NCBI GenBank assembly: GCA_020740775.1
Contig: JAHEWK010000001.1
Span: 5,084,001-5,148,000, forward strand
DNA from: Ilyonectria destructans
Taxonomy: Eukaryota; Ascomycota; Sordariomycetes; Hypocreales; Nectriaceae
DNA: 64,000 bases
Direction: 5' to 3'
Made by a program: the position numbers and the translations under genes. The notes below the pieces were generated by a model, which worked only from the letters and a program-made list of their open reading frames with translations, was not told the DNA's origin and searched no databases. Positions 53,010-64,000 of the stretch are shown here, piece after piece; the stretch's first letter is position 1, and each line of letters starts with the position of its first letter.

Positions 53010-55396
53010 AATTCATTTCTAACTCTCACATCTCAGGGACCCTTCTCGACACTGCTGATTTGCCATCGGCTCACCGATCAAAATCCGCCCTGCCTCTTCG
53101 AGAAGTCCAGGTCTCACCCCAACAAACTAGGACCGAATAGTCTCACTGACAGGTCATTTTCGCGGCAGAGTTGCCCCCGTCATGCCTTACACGCCGCCCG
53201 GTTTCCGATCGTCCTGAGATTGCCATTTTGACAGCCTCGCATCTCGTCTCCCCTCCATCACAATCGCGTGGCTGAACTCCCTAGCCCAATGACCGAGTGA
53301 GCAGCCTTTCAGCTGTTTGAAGCTACTGTGCTCCGTACCCGGCACACGGCGGCAAGTGGAAGCTAAAAAGCCATCAATACATGGCGATGGGGCGCTATGG
53401 GGCTGGAAAGTCCATCTGGAATGCTCGCGAAACCGAAACGGAAACGTCATTCGGCGGTCATGGCAGATTGAGGGTTTGGGACAAAGAGTTGCGGCAAGAG
53501 TCAACGAGGCGGGAAAGACGCCGTCTCTTCCCGCACCGCCGGGTTTGTACTTTCTTTTTGCTCCTCTTGGGGCGGACGCTGTTCTATCTCGAATGCGTCA
53601 ATGGCCAAAAACAAATAAACACCTTCGCCAGCTATCAATACCTTGAGGGTCTTCCCCGCCCCCCTCCCAGCAGAGACAATCCCGTGGCTGGGTCAACATC
53701 CCGCGGCCAATCGAGATGAGGGCAAGTCATCTGCGGGATGCACCAAGCCCTAAAAGACATGATGGCTGGCTTGTTGGTCAGATGCAGGCGAGACAAGCCC
53801 AAGCACCACACTCACATGTTTTCTCCCCCTTTGAAGCATGTGGTATTCGGCAGCTCGGCCCCCTTGGAGCCCGACCATGGCGTCTTTGAAAGCGGCAACT
53901 AGAGAACCAATGCAGTGGACCATCGAGGGCTTCGAAGCCGATGTCGTCCGGCGGCGTTCCGCTCCGGGCTCCCGGCCAATCGGGGACTCTCTGGGATCCC
54001 ACTGGTGACATCCTCCCTCTGAGACAACTGAATTGTCAACCCTTGCACACTTTCTGGTCATCACAACGCAAGGACTTGTTGAGACCTGAGATTGCCTTGT
54101 CCTGCAGGGCCCTCGGCCATTGGTGAACCCGAAGTGGCGGGTTAGGCACCCTGTTCATGTCCAGTTCTTGTAGTTCTGCTGCCAGCCGATGGTGTGCCCC
54201 CGCCTCCATGCCAGAAGCAAGCTGCTTTTGCCAAACACTGGTGTACCGGGGCGTGTTTCTTGCGGGGCTCGATCAGAGTTTCCTCCCTCGAATTTCCACG
54301 TTGGTGAGGTCTCGTAGATCCGTGTTTTTGACTATGGTTTTAAACGAATACCGTCCTTGTTGAACGAACGCATGCCCCAACAGCTACCATGTCAACAGCT
54401 GCCAGCACTGTGCGACGTAGTCTCAGCTTCATATTACCACCCTCACAGTACTGTTCAATCCGAGGCAAAATGGAACTGTCAAACCAACCTTGATGGAGTG
54501 CCAGCCGTTCCAAATCACCGCCATCTGCCCCGCGGATAGGCTCGGAAGCACAGCGTCAGGATTTCGGAGCGGGACAGGGCGACGTGGCTCGACAATTGAA
54601 ACCCTAGCTCCCAACGGTTGTCTTTGACAGGTGTCATAGGAGAAGAGACAGTTTCCAAACTTGATCATGTCTCTGCAGATCCCATCGATCGTCGGTCCCC
54701 GGATCATCATCTTGCACACTGCCCCAACCCGAGTTTGGCTGAGACCAAGGCCGCACTGGGTCTCGGAACGCCTACTTACCTCCCTGAGTCTCCACCAATA
54801 CAGACTCCCGCCGATTATTCAATGGCGGAGTTGGATCGACACAGCCCCACCCCTACTGGGATAGCGGCAAGATGTCCTGCGCGGAATCTGCGTCATGGTA
54901 GCCCAGGGTTTTGGAATCAACCGAGGTGAATATGGATTTTGATGAACTCCCGCACGCTAGAAAGTGGCCATTGGCACTTGGCATTCTCAAGAACCGCTTG
55001 CAAGTTAGAAGATACTTGTTGGCATCCATGAACCATAGGCTCTGTACACCTGCGTCAGACAAAGGGTCCGAAAGACAATATCCCAAGAATATCAAATAAA
55101 ATCCTCTCGTCCATGCCCGAATATTGGCGCTGTTTCCCGATCCCTATAAACACCCTTTCGGTGATAGAATTGCTTAAAAGAAGGGTAAAAAGGCCATTCG
55201 CTGTATATCATGAGGCTAGGCCAAGTCGTGGGTATAACAATATGCAGAGGTTCCCGTTGTGAAAATGGCGGGAAAAGGAAACTGTAAAACCATAAACAAA
55301 CCCAATCCGATCACTAGAGCTGCCCCAGTCATGTGTCTCTGAAACACGATTACCTTGCAACCTATCCAAACGCCCCGTAGCTCCCACCTCGAGTAG

Positions 55397-56794
55397 CTAT
55401 TGTTGACCGGAAAGCCGTTGCCTCTTGCCATAAGAAGACGGTCCCCCTTCGTCTTGCTCCCGATCACTCAAGTCATCGTGGATCCTAGAATTTTTCGACC
55501 TGTCGTTGCCTTTCTTGATGGAGATGATACACCCTTGTTCCTTTAGTCGCTTTGTCAACTTCGTGCTAGCCTGCATTCCGGGAAAGTCTTTGGCGCTGTA
55601 GACGGTGAAGACATCGCTGGTAGCTTCGATAAGAACCGGGAAATGCACCACATCGCTTGCACGAGGGGGGTCGATCATGACTAAACTGAATTTGAGACGA
55701 AAGGCCCCTGGGGTTCGACAAGACAGATCAGGGAAGCAAAAAAAGCACCCCTCTTTTCCAAACTCGTCTTTTCCCACAAAGGGCGCACCGACCAGAGAGC
55801 CCATGAGTCGTCGCTGTTGTCGGTATTCCTCGGGCATGAAAGCCGCATCCTGAGTCCCAGAATCATCATAAATCGAGCAAGTCATGATATAATGAGGGTA
55901 TTTTAGCCGTGCGTTAACTTCCCCTTTACTGAGGTAGACGCTGTTGATGGTGAGCTGAACGATGGGAGGTGGGTCAATGACCCTCCTGTCTCTCTCTCCA
56001 AAGCCACACGATCGTGCGGCTGCCGGCTGCTGGCGGATTTCAAGGTTGTACTCAGCATCGAGTCCACTAGCACGCCTGTTGACAATGGCGCTTCGGTTTC
56101 CGTCATCGCTAAGGAGGTTGGGAATGCTCATGTGGCGCGGTTTGGATGCGGAAGGGGAAACTGGGGGGCTACTAACGGCGGGCGAAAGCACCATTGCGGT
56201 TGCAGCTGGGGGAGCTTGTTGGATGTCCGGGCGTTGGTCACCACGGGTATCGACAGCTGGAGGACGTGGTGCATGAGTGGGGGGTGCGGATTGAGGTCCT
56301 GGAATAGCCTGTTCTCGGGCAGGGTGCGAAATGTTTTGGCTCTGAAAGGCTGGCGGGTTTGAGCTTGCGGGAGGGGATAGAATAGGCAGGGCCTGGGCTG
56401 GATGTAGTCCATGGTGCCTTTGTTGGTCGACCACGATGGCTGAACCGTGGTGAGACGGCAGCCCAGGCGGCGGTGGAGGGCGTGAGGCGTGCGGAGTAGA
56501 GGTCGGCACATCGGTGCCCTGGTATAGAGGAGCAAGCCTCGGGTACTGTGAAGGTTGCAGATGCGAGGGACCACGGTTCCCAGGCGCTCCGGATACCAGG
56601 CTCGCTGGAGGAGGCAATCGAAAGCCTTGGGGCGATTGATTATGGGGCGGTTGATTATAGAACTGGGAATGGTGATGGCCAAGATCGCGAGGCGGTTGGC
56701 GAGAATCGGGAGCCCAGGCAGGTGTATATGGTCGAGCCATGGCTTCTGGGACACCAAAGCTGTTGGCAGCAGTCTCGACGGCGGTGGAGGACAT
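55397..56794 (-). CDS. velC: Velvet-family developmental regulator, VelC type, single exon, 465 aa
   Basis: Nuclear DNA-binding regulator of development and secondary metabolism; in Aspergillus nidulans VelC favours sexual development. The N-terminal 265 residues are Pro/Ser/His-rich and disordered with several PPxP motifs. The velvet domain (about 270-440) is C-terminal and uninterrupted: PPPIVQLTINSVYLS, YPHYIMTCSIYDDSGTQDA, LMGSLVGAPFVGKDEFGKEG, CFFCFPDLSCRTPGAFRLKF, then VLIEATSDVFTVYSAKDFPG and STKLTKRLKEQGCIISIKKG. A C-terminal velvet domain with a long N-terminal extension and no internal insertion separates it from VeA, VelB and VosA. A basic tail (GKRQRL) may be a nuclear signal. The ATG at 56794 gives MSSTAVETAANSFG; the frame continues upstream to MFLLSCNFFLG, which looks like leader. 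It stands alone in gene-poor DNA. Confidence 0.93.
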   Translation of the reverse strand: MSSTAVETAANSFGVPEAMARPYTPAWAPDSRQPPRDLGHHHSQFYNQPPHNQSPQGFRLPPPASLVSGAPGNRGPSHLQPSQYPRLAPLYQGTDVPTSTPHASRPPPPPGLPSHHGSAIVVDQQRHHGLHPAQALPILSPPASSNPPAFQSQNISHPAREQAIPGPQSAPPTHAPRPPAVDTRGDQRPDIQQAPPAATAMVLSPAVSSPPVSPSASKPRHMSIPNLLSDDGNRSAIVNRRASGLDAEYNLEIRQQPAAARSCGFGERDRRVIDPPPIVQLTINSVYLSKGEVNARLKYPHYIMTCSIYDDSGTQDAAFMPEEYRQQRRLMGSLVGAPFVGKDEFGKEGCFFCFPDLSCRTPGAFRLKFSLVMIDPPRASDVVHFPVLIEATSDVFTVYSAKDFPGMQASTKLTKRLKEQGCIISIKKGNDRSKNSRIHDDLSDREQDEGGPSSYGKRQRLSGQQ

Positions 56795-59700
56795 GGACAG
56801 TGAGCCCTCAGGATGGGAGTATTGCCATCCAAGAAAAAAGTTGCATGAAAGAAGAAACAAATGTCCAGCTTAGGCGAGGTAAATGGCGGCTTGAATCGCT
56901 TGCATCGATTGAGCAAACTTACATGGGCAGGTTGACCCTATATGGACACCCAAGTCGCATCCAATGAGGGGTGAGATCGGCCTGCTTAAGGGACAGCGCG
57001 ACGGGAAGCCCCAGCAGCCCACCTTCGTCCAAGGAATGCGGATGGGTCCACTGGGCGGGTGGTGGTTGTCGCAGGGCAGGGAACCAACAGAGACACCCTA
57101 AGAAGCCAGGGGGGGAGTGTGAAGCGAAAGCTAGAGAGACACGAGGAAGACCCTAACAGACCGGTCAAACCCTCAGTTGGGCCCCGATTGATGGCGCAGT
57201 GAGGCGGCGGCGGCGAGGGACCGAGAGTCAGAATCGAGATCCAAGGAGAGAGCTTGTGAGAGAAGCGGCTTTTGAGAGAGGCGGCGGCGGCGGCGGCTGG
57301 TCAACCCCATGGACGGCCGGATTTGGTGTTTGCCGAGCCTTGTGGCGGCCAGATGCCACCAGGAAACGGGGCGGACGGAGCGAACTGGGCGCTTCAGGCG
57401 TGAGAGCAACGGACGAGACGTCAATGAATCCGTCTCACGCGAGACGGCGCATTCTTCCCGAGGTGGAGTAGAGTGAGGCCCAGGTCGGTGGGTTCAAGTA
57501 GGGTGGTGGCTGTGGCTGTAACTTAGGTACCAGAGTTGAGGGGCCAGAAGACGAGAGCAACGGGTGGGTGTGTGTCGGCAGAGGGGCGAGGGGATCGATC
57601 AGCGCGGAGGGGCGTGGATGTGCTGTGCTGTGCGTGTACAGAGACACAATGAAGAAAAAGAAAGGAGAGCGTAGGATCGGAAGGGGTACGACGCAAAGGG
57701 GGCGGGATGGATGCAGGACGGCAGGCAAGCCAGAACTTGGATGATGGCGATGGAAATGGTGATAGCGGAGGTGGAGGAGGTGGGGGAGAAGGTGGAGGAG
57801 CCGGTAGCTGTAGCCCAAGCTCTCGTTCCAAATCGAAAGCGGCCAGAAGACGAAGTGAGGCCTAGTAGCCAAGAGAGTGAGCCCAGCAGGACACGGCCGA
57901 CAGGATACGCAAGGCTGCCTCGTGTAGGCTAGCCAGAGGCCGGAGTGCGAAATAGTGAATTTGAAAGGATGAAAGGGACGCGAAAGTTGGGACGAGGGTT
58001 AAGAACCTGAGCAACGAGGCCCGGCCAACTAGGTACAGCGGTAGTTGTCAGCGCACAGGTGGTTGTGTCTAGAGCATGCAGGCTGCGGGCTGCGCTACGA
58101 GCGTCCGTGCGGTACGGACGGGAGTGCAGGGAGGAGGCTAGTAATAGGGCGTGGGCGGCCCAACCAGGCTGGAGGTAGAATCACAACACTGTCCTCTCTC
58201 TTTTTGGAATTAATCGACTATGAGCTTCCCTGGGTACCCTTACCTCAGCTCCCATTAACCGAGTGACCCGGGCTCGGATGAGCCAATAGAATACGCTCGA
58301 GTCAGTCCAAGCTTGGTTCTTTTGCCTGCCTGAAGAGAGTGCCAAAGTTCCTTGCGTCCAGTTCAACCAAGCCTCGAGTAACCGGTTACCGGGGACGAAA
58401 GGGAAAGGGAAAGGAAAAAAAAACGCTAACCCACCTGCCGGGTCAGGCAAAGGCAGTTAGTCAGTCGTTGGGAAACATTCCGTCCTGGAGGGCCTATAAT
58501 GGTAGCGAGTAATTACAAAGAACACTGGTGGACGTGGACGTGACTGTGGTGCTATTGGATGCATGCCCACGCCACCACCATCATCCACAGCTTTGCAGCC
58601 AAGGATCTCAAATCTCCAGCCCGGTGACCGGCTGAGCGAGGAAAGGCCCCGGGAGTGGTCTAGTCTGCCCTGTGGCTCAATCATCGACAAAAAGTGAATC
58701 TGCGGGTGGTAAATTACTGAACAGAGTAGGTGGGCAGGATGCCTCCCTCCTTGCCCCTCCTGTGCCTCACTCGCCGACATGTTTTGTTGGCGCTTTGACA
58801 ATCCTACATGCTTGGCTACCTCGACCAAAGAATTCTAAGCAGGCTAGCTACTTTGTACGGTACTATGAAAACCGCGACCAGGCCAGGCTGGCGAGTTGAT
58901 CCGCATTCATGGCTGATTGTCCCAGGTCAGGCCTGTTTGGGACGGGCCAAAGGGAATGAGGTGAGACCATGCCACTTTGGTTATATGCTCGTGGGACCTT
59001 CACACACTCCCGGCGAACTCGCCCAGGGGGCATGGGACAGATGTTGGTCGAGGATCCATGGTGGTGGTTTGACGGCGGTGGTCAAGGTCGCAGGTTACAG
59101 CGGTGGGGGCGTACACCCGTGCGTAGCATTTGACGTTGATGACACCGGATTGACAGGTGGTTACGCAAGTGCACATGCGCATTCATGCACATATACATGT
59201 GGTCGTGAGCACTCGCATCGAGGTATGATAGTTTCGAGTCTATGCGCGTATTGTAAACAATTCCCCGGTTGCACCTTGTGGAAGGGACGGGTAGAGGAAG
59301 CTATATTTGGATCGATGTTGCTGAACCGAGCCGAATTTGCAAGGCCCCGAGATAGGCAGCTCGCTTTGGCCGCCTGCACCTCCCTTACAGACTGGGAGGT
59401 CAGCAAGCGAGTACACCCCGCTGATCCCAGGCCTCAGGTACCAACGAACTGGCAACCTCCAACGCACAACCCTCCCTACCTTGCATCGCGCAGCACGGTA
59501 CCACCACCAAACCTGCCGTGCCCTACCAACACATTGTGCTCATCGTTGCGTCATGGCAATCCCGGTCCCTGCTTTTCCCTCTCCCGTTCGCCCAGACTTC
59601 CAGCTTGCTGGACTCGATGGAAATCGCTTCAACGCTGCCAGTCGGTTAGCCGCACCTCATTGTGGAGCGGAATCCCACGGACTGAGAACAGCTGTTAGAT

Positions 59701-62700
59701 GGAGCATGGAGCATGGCGGACGGTTTAGACATGACCCATCACACGAGGCACATCACAGCATCCATGGCTTCTCAGTTCTCACCATTATGCTGACTGCTAG
59801 ATCTGCCACGTTCACACCGTCTCCACGAGCGAGCCCACCCTCCCAACGTTTGTTGCCAGTCACCCCCGGCTCCCAGTCACCACCAGCCTCAAAGTCCAGC
59901 ATCCATCTCAAATCTCTCCTCCCTTCCACCCCTCCCCGCCCAGCTGCCTCCGATCGGATCCTGACCCGGCTATCTGGGCTGGTCTAGCGTACCATTGGCG
60001 GATTGTTCACCTAGGCTTCTGGGCGAAATGTCTCTTCCCTCTTTCACCAGTACGTGGCGTTTTCAGCCCCTCACGCGGCACAAGTCATCCACCGCCTGCA
60101 ATTGCACAACAATGATGACGAACCGCTGTGCCTTTTTGTCTTCACAGACCCGGCCATAACTCCAAGCAATCGATAACCTGGCCCGAGTTGCAGACTCTCT
60201 ACTGCTCATCAATTACCGACAACGATGCCGGTACCGAGAACGATTCCGATCCTAAATTCTCTGAACTGCAAGTCGGGTGGGCTCAGTTTTGTTGGCCATG
60301 ACCATTCGTTCATCGCCTTTGGTATTTGGGATTCGGACCCTGGACCGCCTAAATACCCCGCCTGGCGTTCCGTGCCGTCTTTGGTCATTGGCCATATGCT
60401 TCTTGGGTGCTGGTGGACGGCCGGGGATGGATCCGGCCGAGTCTGATTCGACAGCGGGATCGATGAAGCGCAGGGGGGATGCTTGTCCGGCTAACAGTAG
60501 CGCCCGCGACCAGGCCGTTCGTTTCTCTGAACCCCACACCACAATATCAACCCTCGATCAAGGTGCCAACACGCGTTGGCCTCGGTTCTGTATTTCAATC
60601 CCCTGGTTGCATGATGTGGCTGGGTTTTGCAAGCTGAAACCTCCCCGCTGGACACCGGACGCTGGACGCTGGACGCCGGACGCCGCAGGTTCAAACTTGG
60701 ATATTGCCACCGCCCACCAGGGCCGAGAAGCAAATATCAGCACAGCATCGTCCGATGTGGGTGTCGCTGCCACGTTCTGATTAGCGGTGCTGCAGAGCAC
60801 TCTCCCGCTCAGACTGGCGCCTTGGCCCGATCCAGCCAGCTGCTGTGATTGCGACGTTGCTGGCGTTGTGGGCATTTTCCCCACGTTACACGAGACGAAG
60901 CCCGTCATCATCTGGTTCACGGCCCACGCTTCCGATGCAGCTTGGGTTGATCTGCTCGCCGGCACTGGCTGGGTTCAGTGAAACCCAGCAGAGCCAATCC
61001 TGAATCCAACACAAGGGAGCTATGCAGGCCTGACCCTCACCGCTTTCTTTGCAAATCATGCGTGGGCATGGCCCATTCATTCCCACGTTTCGGGTACGCG
61101 AGTTACCTGCGACCTGGAGGCTGCGACCTGGAGGGACGCGAATAGAGAGTAGCCGCCATCATCTCCCATCCCCGCCGCCATCAAGCTAGCAAAGAGGATC
61201 AGGCAAGGAGATCGCGCTCAAGCAGCCACGCTCGGCCCAGACTATTGACAAGGCACGCTACTTTCCGCCCTCGCCTCAGTCGATCCTTGGGCTTGCGGTT
61301 AGCCACCGGCTAGCTCTGGACCCCTAGTGCGCTCTGCACGAGGTTATTTTGTTCATGGAGGACGAGGTAGGGTGGATGGGCAACCGCACCGCATCACTAG
61401 GTCCGTCCCCAGGCAAGCTATCCTGGGAGGTGAGCGCCATGGACCCGGACCGTGGATGATGATCAGCCGGCATCAGCATGCACTGACAGCATGGCCCTGA
61501 CCTGCAGTTGACTCTCAGTGGTGCATCTTGGTTCGTCACCAAGCATCCATGCTCGCAGTGGGGGGATCAGTGTGGTGGATCGACAAAACCAAGTCAAGCC
61601 TCCACCAGACCATTTCCCCAGTCGCCCGCTCGGAGTCTGATGCAGGCCATTACAGGCGTTTGTGATGCCAAATCCGCCCGCTGCAACAGGTGGGAAGTCC
61701 GCCGAGTTATCGCAGCAGTTCCACCATATCAACAGCCGAGGCCGCCCTATTGAAATCGATGATGCATATGACATCTGACGGGGCCATAGCGAATGCTCGC
61801 AGCTCGTATTGGCCCAGACGTGACAACAAGGCCGTTTCCTCATGCAACAACATCGCGCCCTGTCAGCCAGCCTCAACTTTTGATTGGTGTTGAGTGCGTG
61901 AATTGTTCGATCAGCCTATAACAATGGTTGAGTTGTCGAAGGTGCGGTGGACTAAAAGAAAAATGTCTTAGGTTCACTCGTCGTCATTCCCCGTCATGCG
62001 ATGACAACAGCCCCATCCTGCGTTGATAACCCCCTCCCCATTTCCCGCTTTAGGCGTGCTGCAGTAGCATCCATCTCGAGGGCTAGCGATCTTCGTTTTT
62101 CCCAGCCCGTTGTTGGGTCAGGTACGAGTATATCGCCATCAACCATACGCCCCTAGCTGACAACCTTACCCTCTCGATTACTCCTTCCTGCTCGCTTGAA
62201 TAACAGCGTAGGCCGTGATTCCGCTTTGACATTTGCTTATCAGATCCCTACCACTGCGCTGGTCACACGCCATGTCAAAGAAGCCACAAGTGATCAGACG
62301 GGGACCGGGGCTGATCCGAAGGCTGTCCCGGCTCGACGTATCTGTAGTCGACCCAACCTCACAAGTTCAGATGTACGACTCTTTTTTATCCATTGAGAGT
62401 TGCCGTGGAGTGAGTGTGATTGCGCGTCACAGACGCCCCTCTGACCTAAGACTGGCTGGATGCGAATTAAGGGCTTCTTCTCTCCTCTTGTTTACTCGCA
62501 GCCGGACGAATTAGAAGATACCTGGACTGATTCGCCAGGTGTTCCTCAGTCATCTTTCACTCTAGTGACTGTTCGGTCAGGTCGGGTGAGGGTACATCTC
62601 AATGGGAGGCTTGGACTCGTCGTTCTTGATGCAGTCTCAGCCAATATCAGCGGAGTTGCACAACATTAGGTCAAGGTAACCCGGACACGAAACAGTTACA

Positions 62701-63880
62701 CGGTGTGTGTCACATTCATCCGAGGCTGTGACAGATGTCTTTTCAGTCAATCTTCACCTGGTGCGTTCACCTCGAGGGGGCTCGGGCCGAGATGGTAAGC
62801 TTCCCGTTCACCCCACGTTGCCACCACCAACCAGATATACCAAATATAGTCAACCACGCAGGCGTGTGTGCACCGTGGCATTGAGGATCAACTTTCTCCA
62901 TCGCTCAGAGGTATCCCCGTCATCAACCCGGGACACGGTTCCCTGTCTCTCGGTCTTGCTGCGTTACTTCTGTCCAACTGCCGTGCCGATGGTACACCGA
63001 GCCGGGGACTTGCTTCCAATATTCCATCAAGGAAACATCCCGGGCCGCTAATCCAAGAGTGCGGGAGACTAATTCCTCACCGGCATGCACGTCATGCACC
63101 TTTATCCGAATACTGCTAGGTTCGCTCAGATTGACAAAATCTTCCCATTTGCTGCTGCCCAAGGAATCGAAACCCAAGCATGAGGCCTTTTTAATATGAT
63201 GCTAGGATCAAGTATCGGTCCGCATTCGCGTCGTGGACTTCTCGGCGAGATACGATTTGTGCATGCTCGCAATATTCTCTCGTAATCTATGCCCACAATG
63301 GAAGTGGCAGGCTTGCAAGGCTCCTCGGCTGGTCCCTGCTCCGTCGGCCCCAACAACCGACTGAACCTATCTGACATTTGAGAAAATGCAACGATAAAGG
63401 CTGCGGCCCAGCTTGTGAGATCAGCCGGAAGAACGTTCCGACAGCCAGTGGCGGATGTCCAGCCACCAACATCCCGTCAGGAACGGAAATATGGTGTCAG
63501 GGCTACATTGGTGCGGCTCGTTTGGGTAGCAAGAGAACTCAGCCGAGCAACTGGTCGAATAGGCTGTAATTCTTGTAGTGTCATGCTGCTAATCTCACTC
63601 TGTACGCGAACTTCGAAATGGCGCAGGTAGACAATGAAAAGGGAAACTCCTTCCTGATACGAGTCAACATGCAGAAGTAGGAAGGTGAGGGAATTAGTGT
63701 CTGCTTAGTACTAGGGAATGAAGGCGGAGTGATTCAGTGAGTTGCTTTGGTTTATGTGTTCAAGACTCACACAACGTCACATCATAAGACCACATCACAC
63801 AAACCAGGAATGATTTAAACTTGTTTTGTTCAGTAGCTCATTGGCCTAGGCCATCTACCCATCACAGATTCTTCTGCGTT
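56795..63880. other. 7.1 kb gene-poor region upstream of velC
   Basis: The velC-proximal kilobase (to about 57950) is GA-rich on the plus strand, i.e. CT-rich in the velC sense, and looks like a long leader or promoter. AAAGGGA-type words that match the loose BrlA-response consensus occur near 57967 and 58396, but such short words are expected by chance. Short GGACGCTGGACGCC-type repeats lie at 60655-60685 and GCGACCTGGAGG repeats near 61120. One 296-codon frame is listed separately. Otherwise nothing is recognised. Confidence 0.5.
58808..59698 (+). CDS. Orphan open reading frame, 296 aa, doubtful
   Basis: An ATG-initiated frame of 296 codons in the velC upstream region. At roughly 55 percent GC an uninterrupted frame this long is uncommon by chance. 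It begins MLGYLDQRILSRLATLYG and contains Cys/His-rich stretches (AHAHSCTYTCGREHSHRG, CAYCKQFPGC), then a Pro/Ser-rich end. Against it: the third codon positions show no clear GC bias, the frame at 59337-59987 in another phase is also open, and no family, signal peptide or intron pattern is recognised. It could equally be part of a long non-coding RNA or leader. Confidence 0.2.
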   Translation: MLGYLDQRILSRLATLYGTMKTATRPGWRVDPHSWLIVPGQACLGRAKGNEVRPCHFGYMLVGPSHTPGELAQGAWDRCWSRIHGGGLTAVVKVAGYSGGGVHPCVAFDVDDTGLTGGYASAHAHSCTYTCGREHSHRGMIVSSLCAYCKQFPGCTLWKGRVEEAIFGSMLLNRAEFARPRDRQLALAACTSLTDWEVSKRVHPADPRPQVPTNWQPPTHNPPYLASRSTVPPPNLPCPTNTLCSSLRHGNPGPCFSLSRSPRLPACWTRWKSLQRCQSVSRTSLWSGIPRTENSC

Positions 63881-64000
63881 TTATCTCCATACAGAGGTCG
63901 TATATGCTCCATCTGTAAAGGGCCACCAGGCACAGAGGCTATTCCATCCGTCCTTGGCCCCGTCCCACAGCTTGCGCCGTACTACTCCTCCATCCTCTGT
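63881..64000 (-). CDS. Possible C-terminus of a minus-strand gene cut by the right edge
   Basis: Reading leftwards from the window end, one frame is open for 39 codons to a TAA at 63883-63881. It reads VVRRKLWDGAKDGWNSLCAW then WPFTDGAYTTSVWR. The sequence is protein-like (five Trp, amphipathic order, no low complexity), unlike the surrounding DNA. The stretch is too short for a family call, and it could be chance. Confidence 0.3.
   Translation of the reverse strand, partial: TEDGGVVRRKLWDGAKDGWNSLCAWWPFTDGAYTTSVWR

Larger units (their letters stand above)
46054..55396. other. 9.3 kb gene-poor region downstream of velC
   Basis: No convincing gene is found on either strand. The first kilobase contains GAA-rich DNA (46210-46510) and is probably the DUF1996 promoter. 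Between about 50000 and 52200 GC drops visibly (lines of 30-45 percent by hand count, against roughly 58 percent in genes) and stops are frequent in all frames. Elsewhere frames of 100-200 codons occur but have no domain or codon character. A degenerate repeat or non-coding transcripts are possible. Confidence 0.5.

Noticed and set aside
57660..58410. AAAGGGA-type words as BrlA-response elements upstream of velC
   Set aside because: The consensus is so short and loose that several matches per kilobase are expected; no clustering beyond composition can be claimed by eye.

Overview
The window is nuclear DNA of a filamentous ascomycete, most likely a Sordariomycete. The genes are split by short introns (47-75 nt) with GTAAGT-like donors and CTAAC/CTGAC-like branch sites. 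The gene set includes a velvet-family regulator (VelC type), a secreted DUF1996 protein, a complex I assembly factor and long Pro/Ser-rich fungal proteins. Intergenic DNA carries CT-rich leaders and GTACCTA-type palindromes. I see no prokaryotic operon, CRISPR array, intact transposon, rRNA gene or tRNA gene that I can defend. Exon joints were placed by eye, and every spliced model given here closes in frame.

Layout. 0-6 kb: the 3' end of an unknown proline-rich gene, a Hut1 nucleotide-sugar transporter (-), and a triple-KH RNA-binding protein (-) whose last intron is GC-AG. 6-10 kb: about 4 kb without a recognisable gene, holding a polypurine tract and many GTACC motifs. 10-17 kb: a head-to-head pair, a Ppk6-like protein with clathrin-adaptor ligand motifs (-) and a TBC1D5-like Rab GAP (+), followed by a vacuolar-type MFS transporter (-). 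17-26 kb: two unrecognised disordered proteins (+), one ending in a cysteine cluster, then 6-phosphogluconolactonase (-). 29-37 kb: a SET/MYND protein (+), a calponin-homology/coiled-coil protein (-), complex I assembly factor NDUFAF2 (+) and a 569-aa unknown (-). 38-46 kb: a DHA1 drug/polyamine MFS transporter, the rRNA m5C methyltransferase Rcm1 and a secreted DUF1996 protein, all on the minus strand. 46-64 kb: a gene-poor stretch whose only confident gene is velC (-), with about 9 kb of apparently non-coding DNA downstream and 7 kb upstream. A possible 3' end of another minus-strand gene lies at the right edge.

No biosynthetic cluster is present; most genes are housekeeping (sugar-nucleotide transport, pentose phosphate pathway, ribosome modification, complex I assembly) or cell-biological (actin, Rab and adaptor trafficking, development). 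The most suggestive arrangement is the divergent Ppk6-like/TBC1D5-like pair, which may be a co-regulated endosomal trafficking pair. The isolation of velC in a gene-poor region suggests extended regulatory DNA or unannotated non-coding transcripts.
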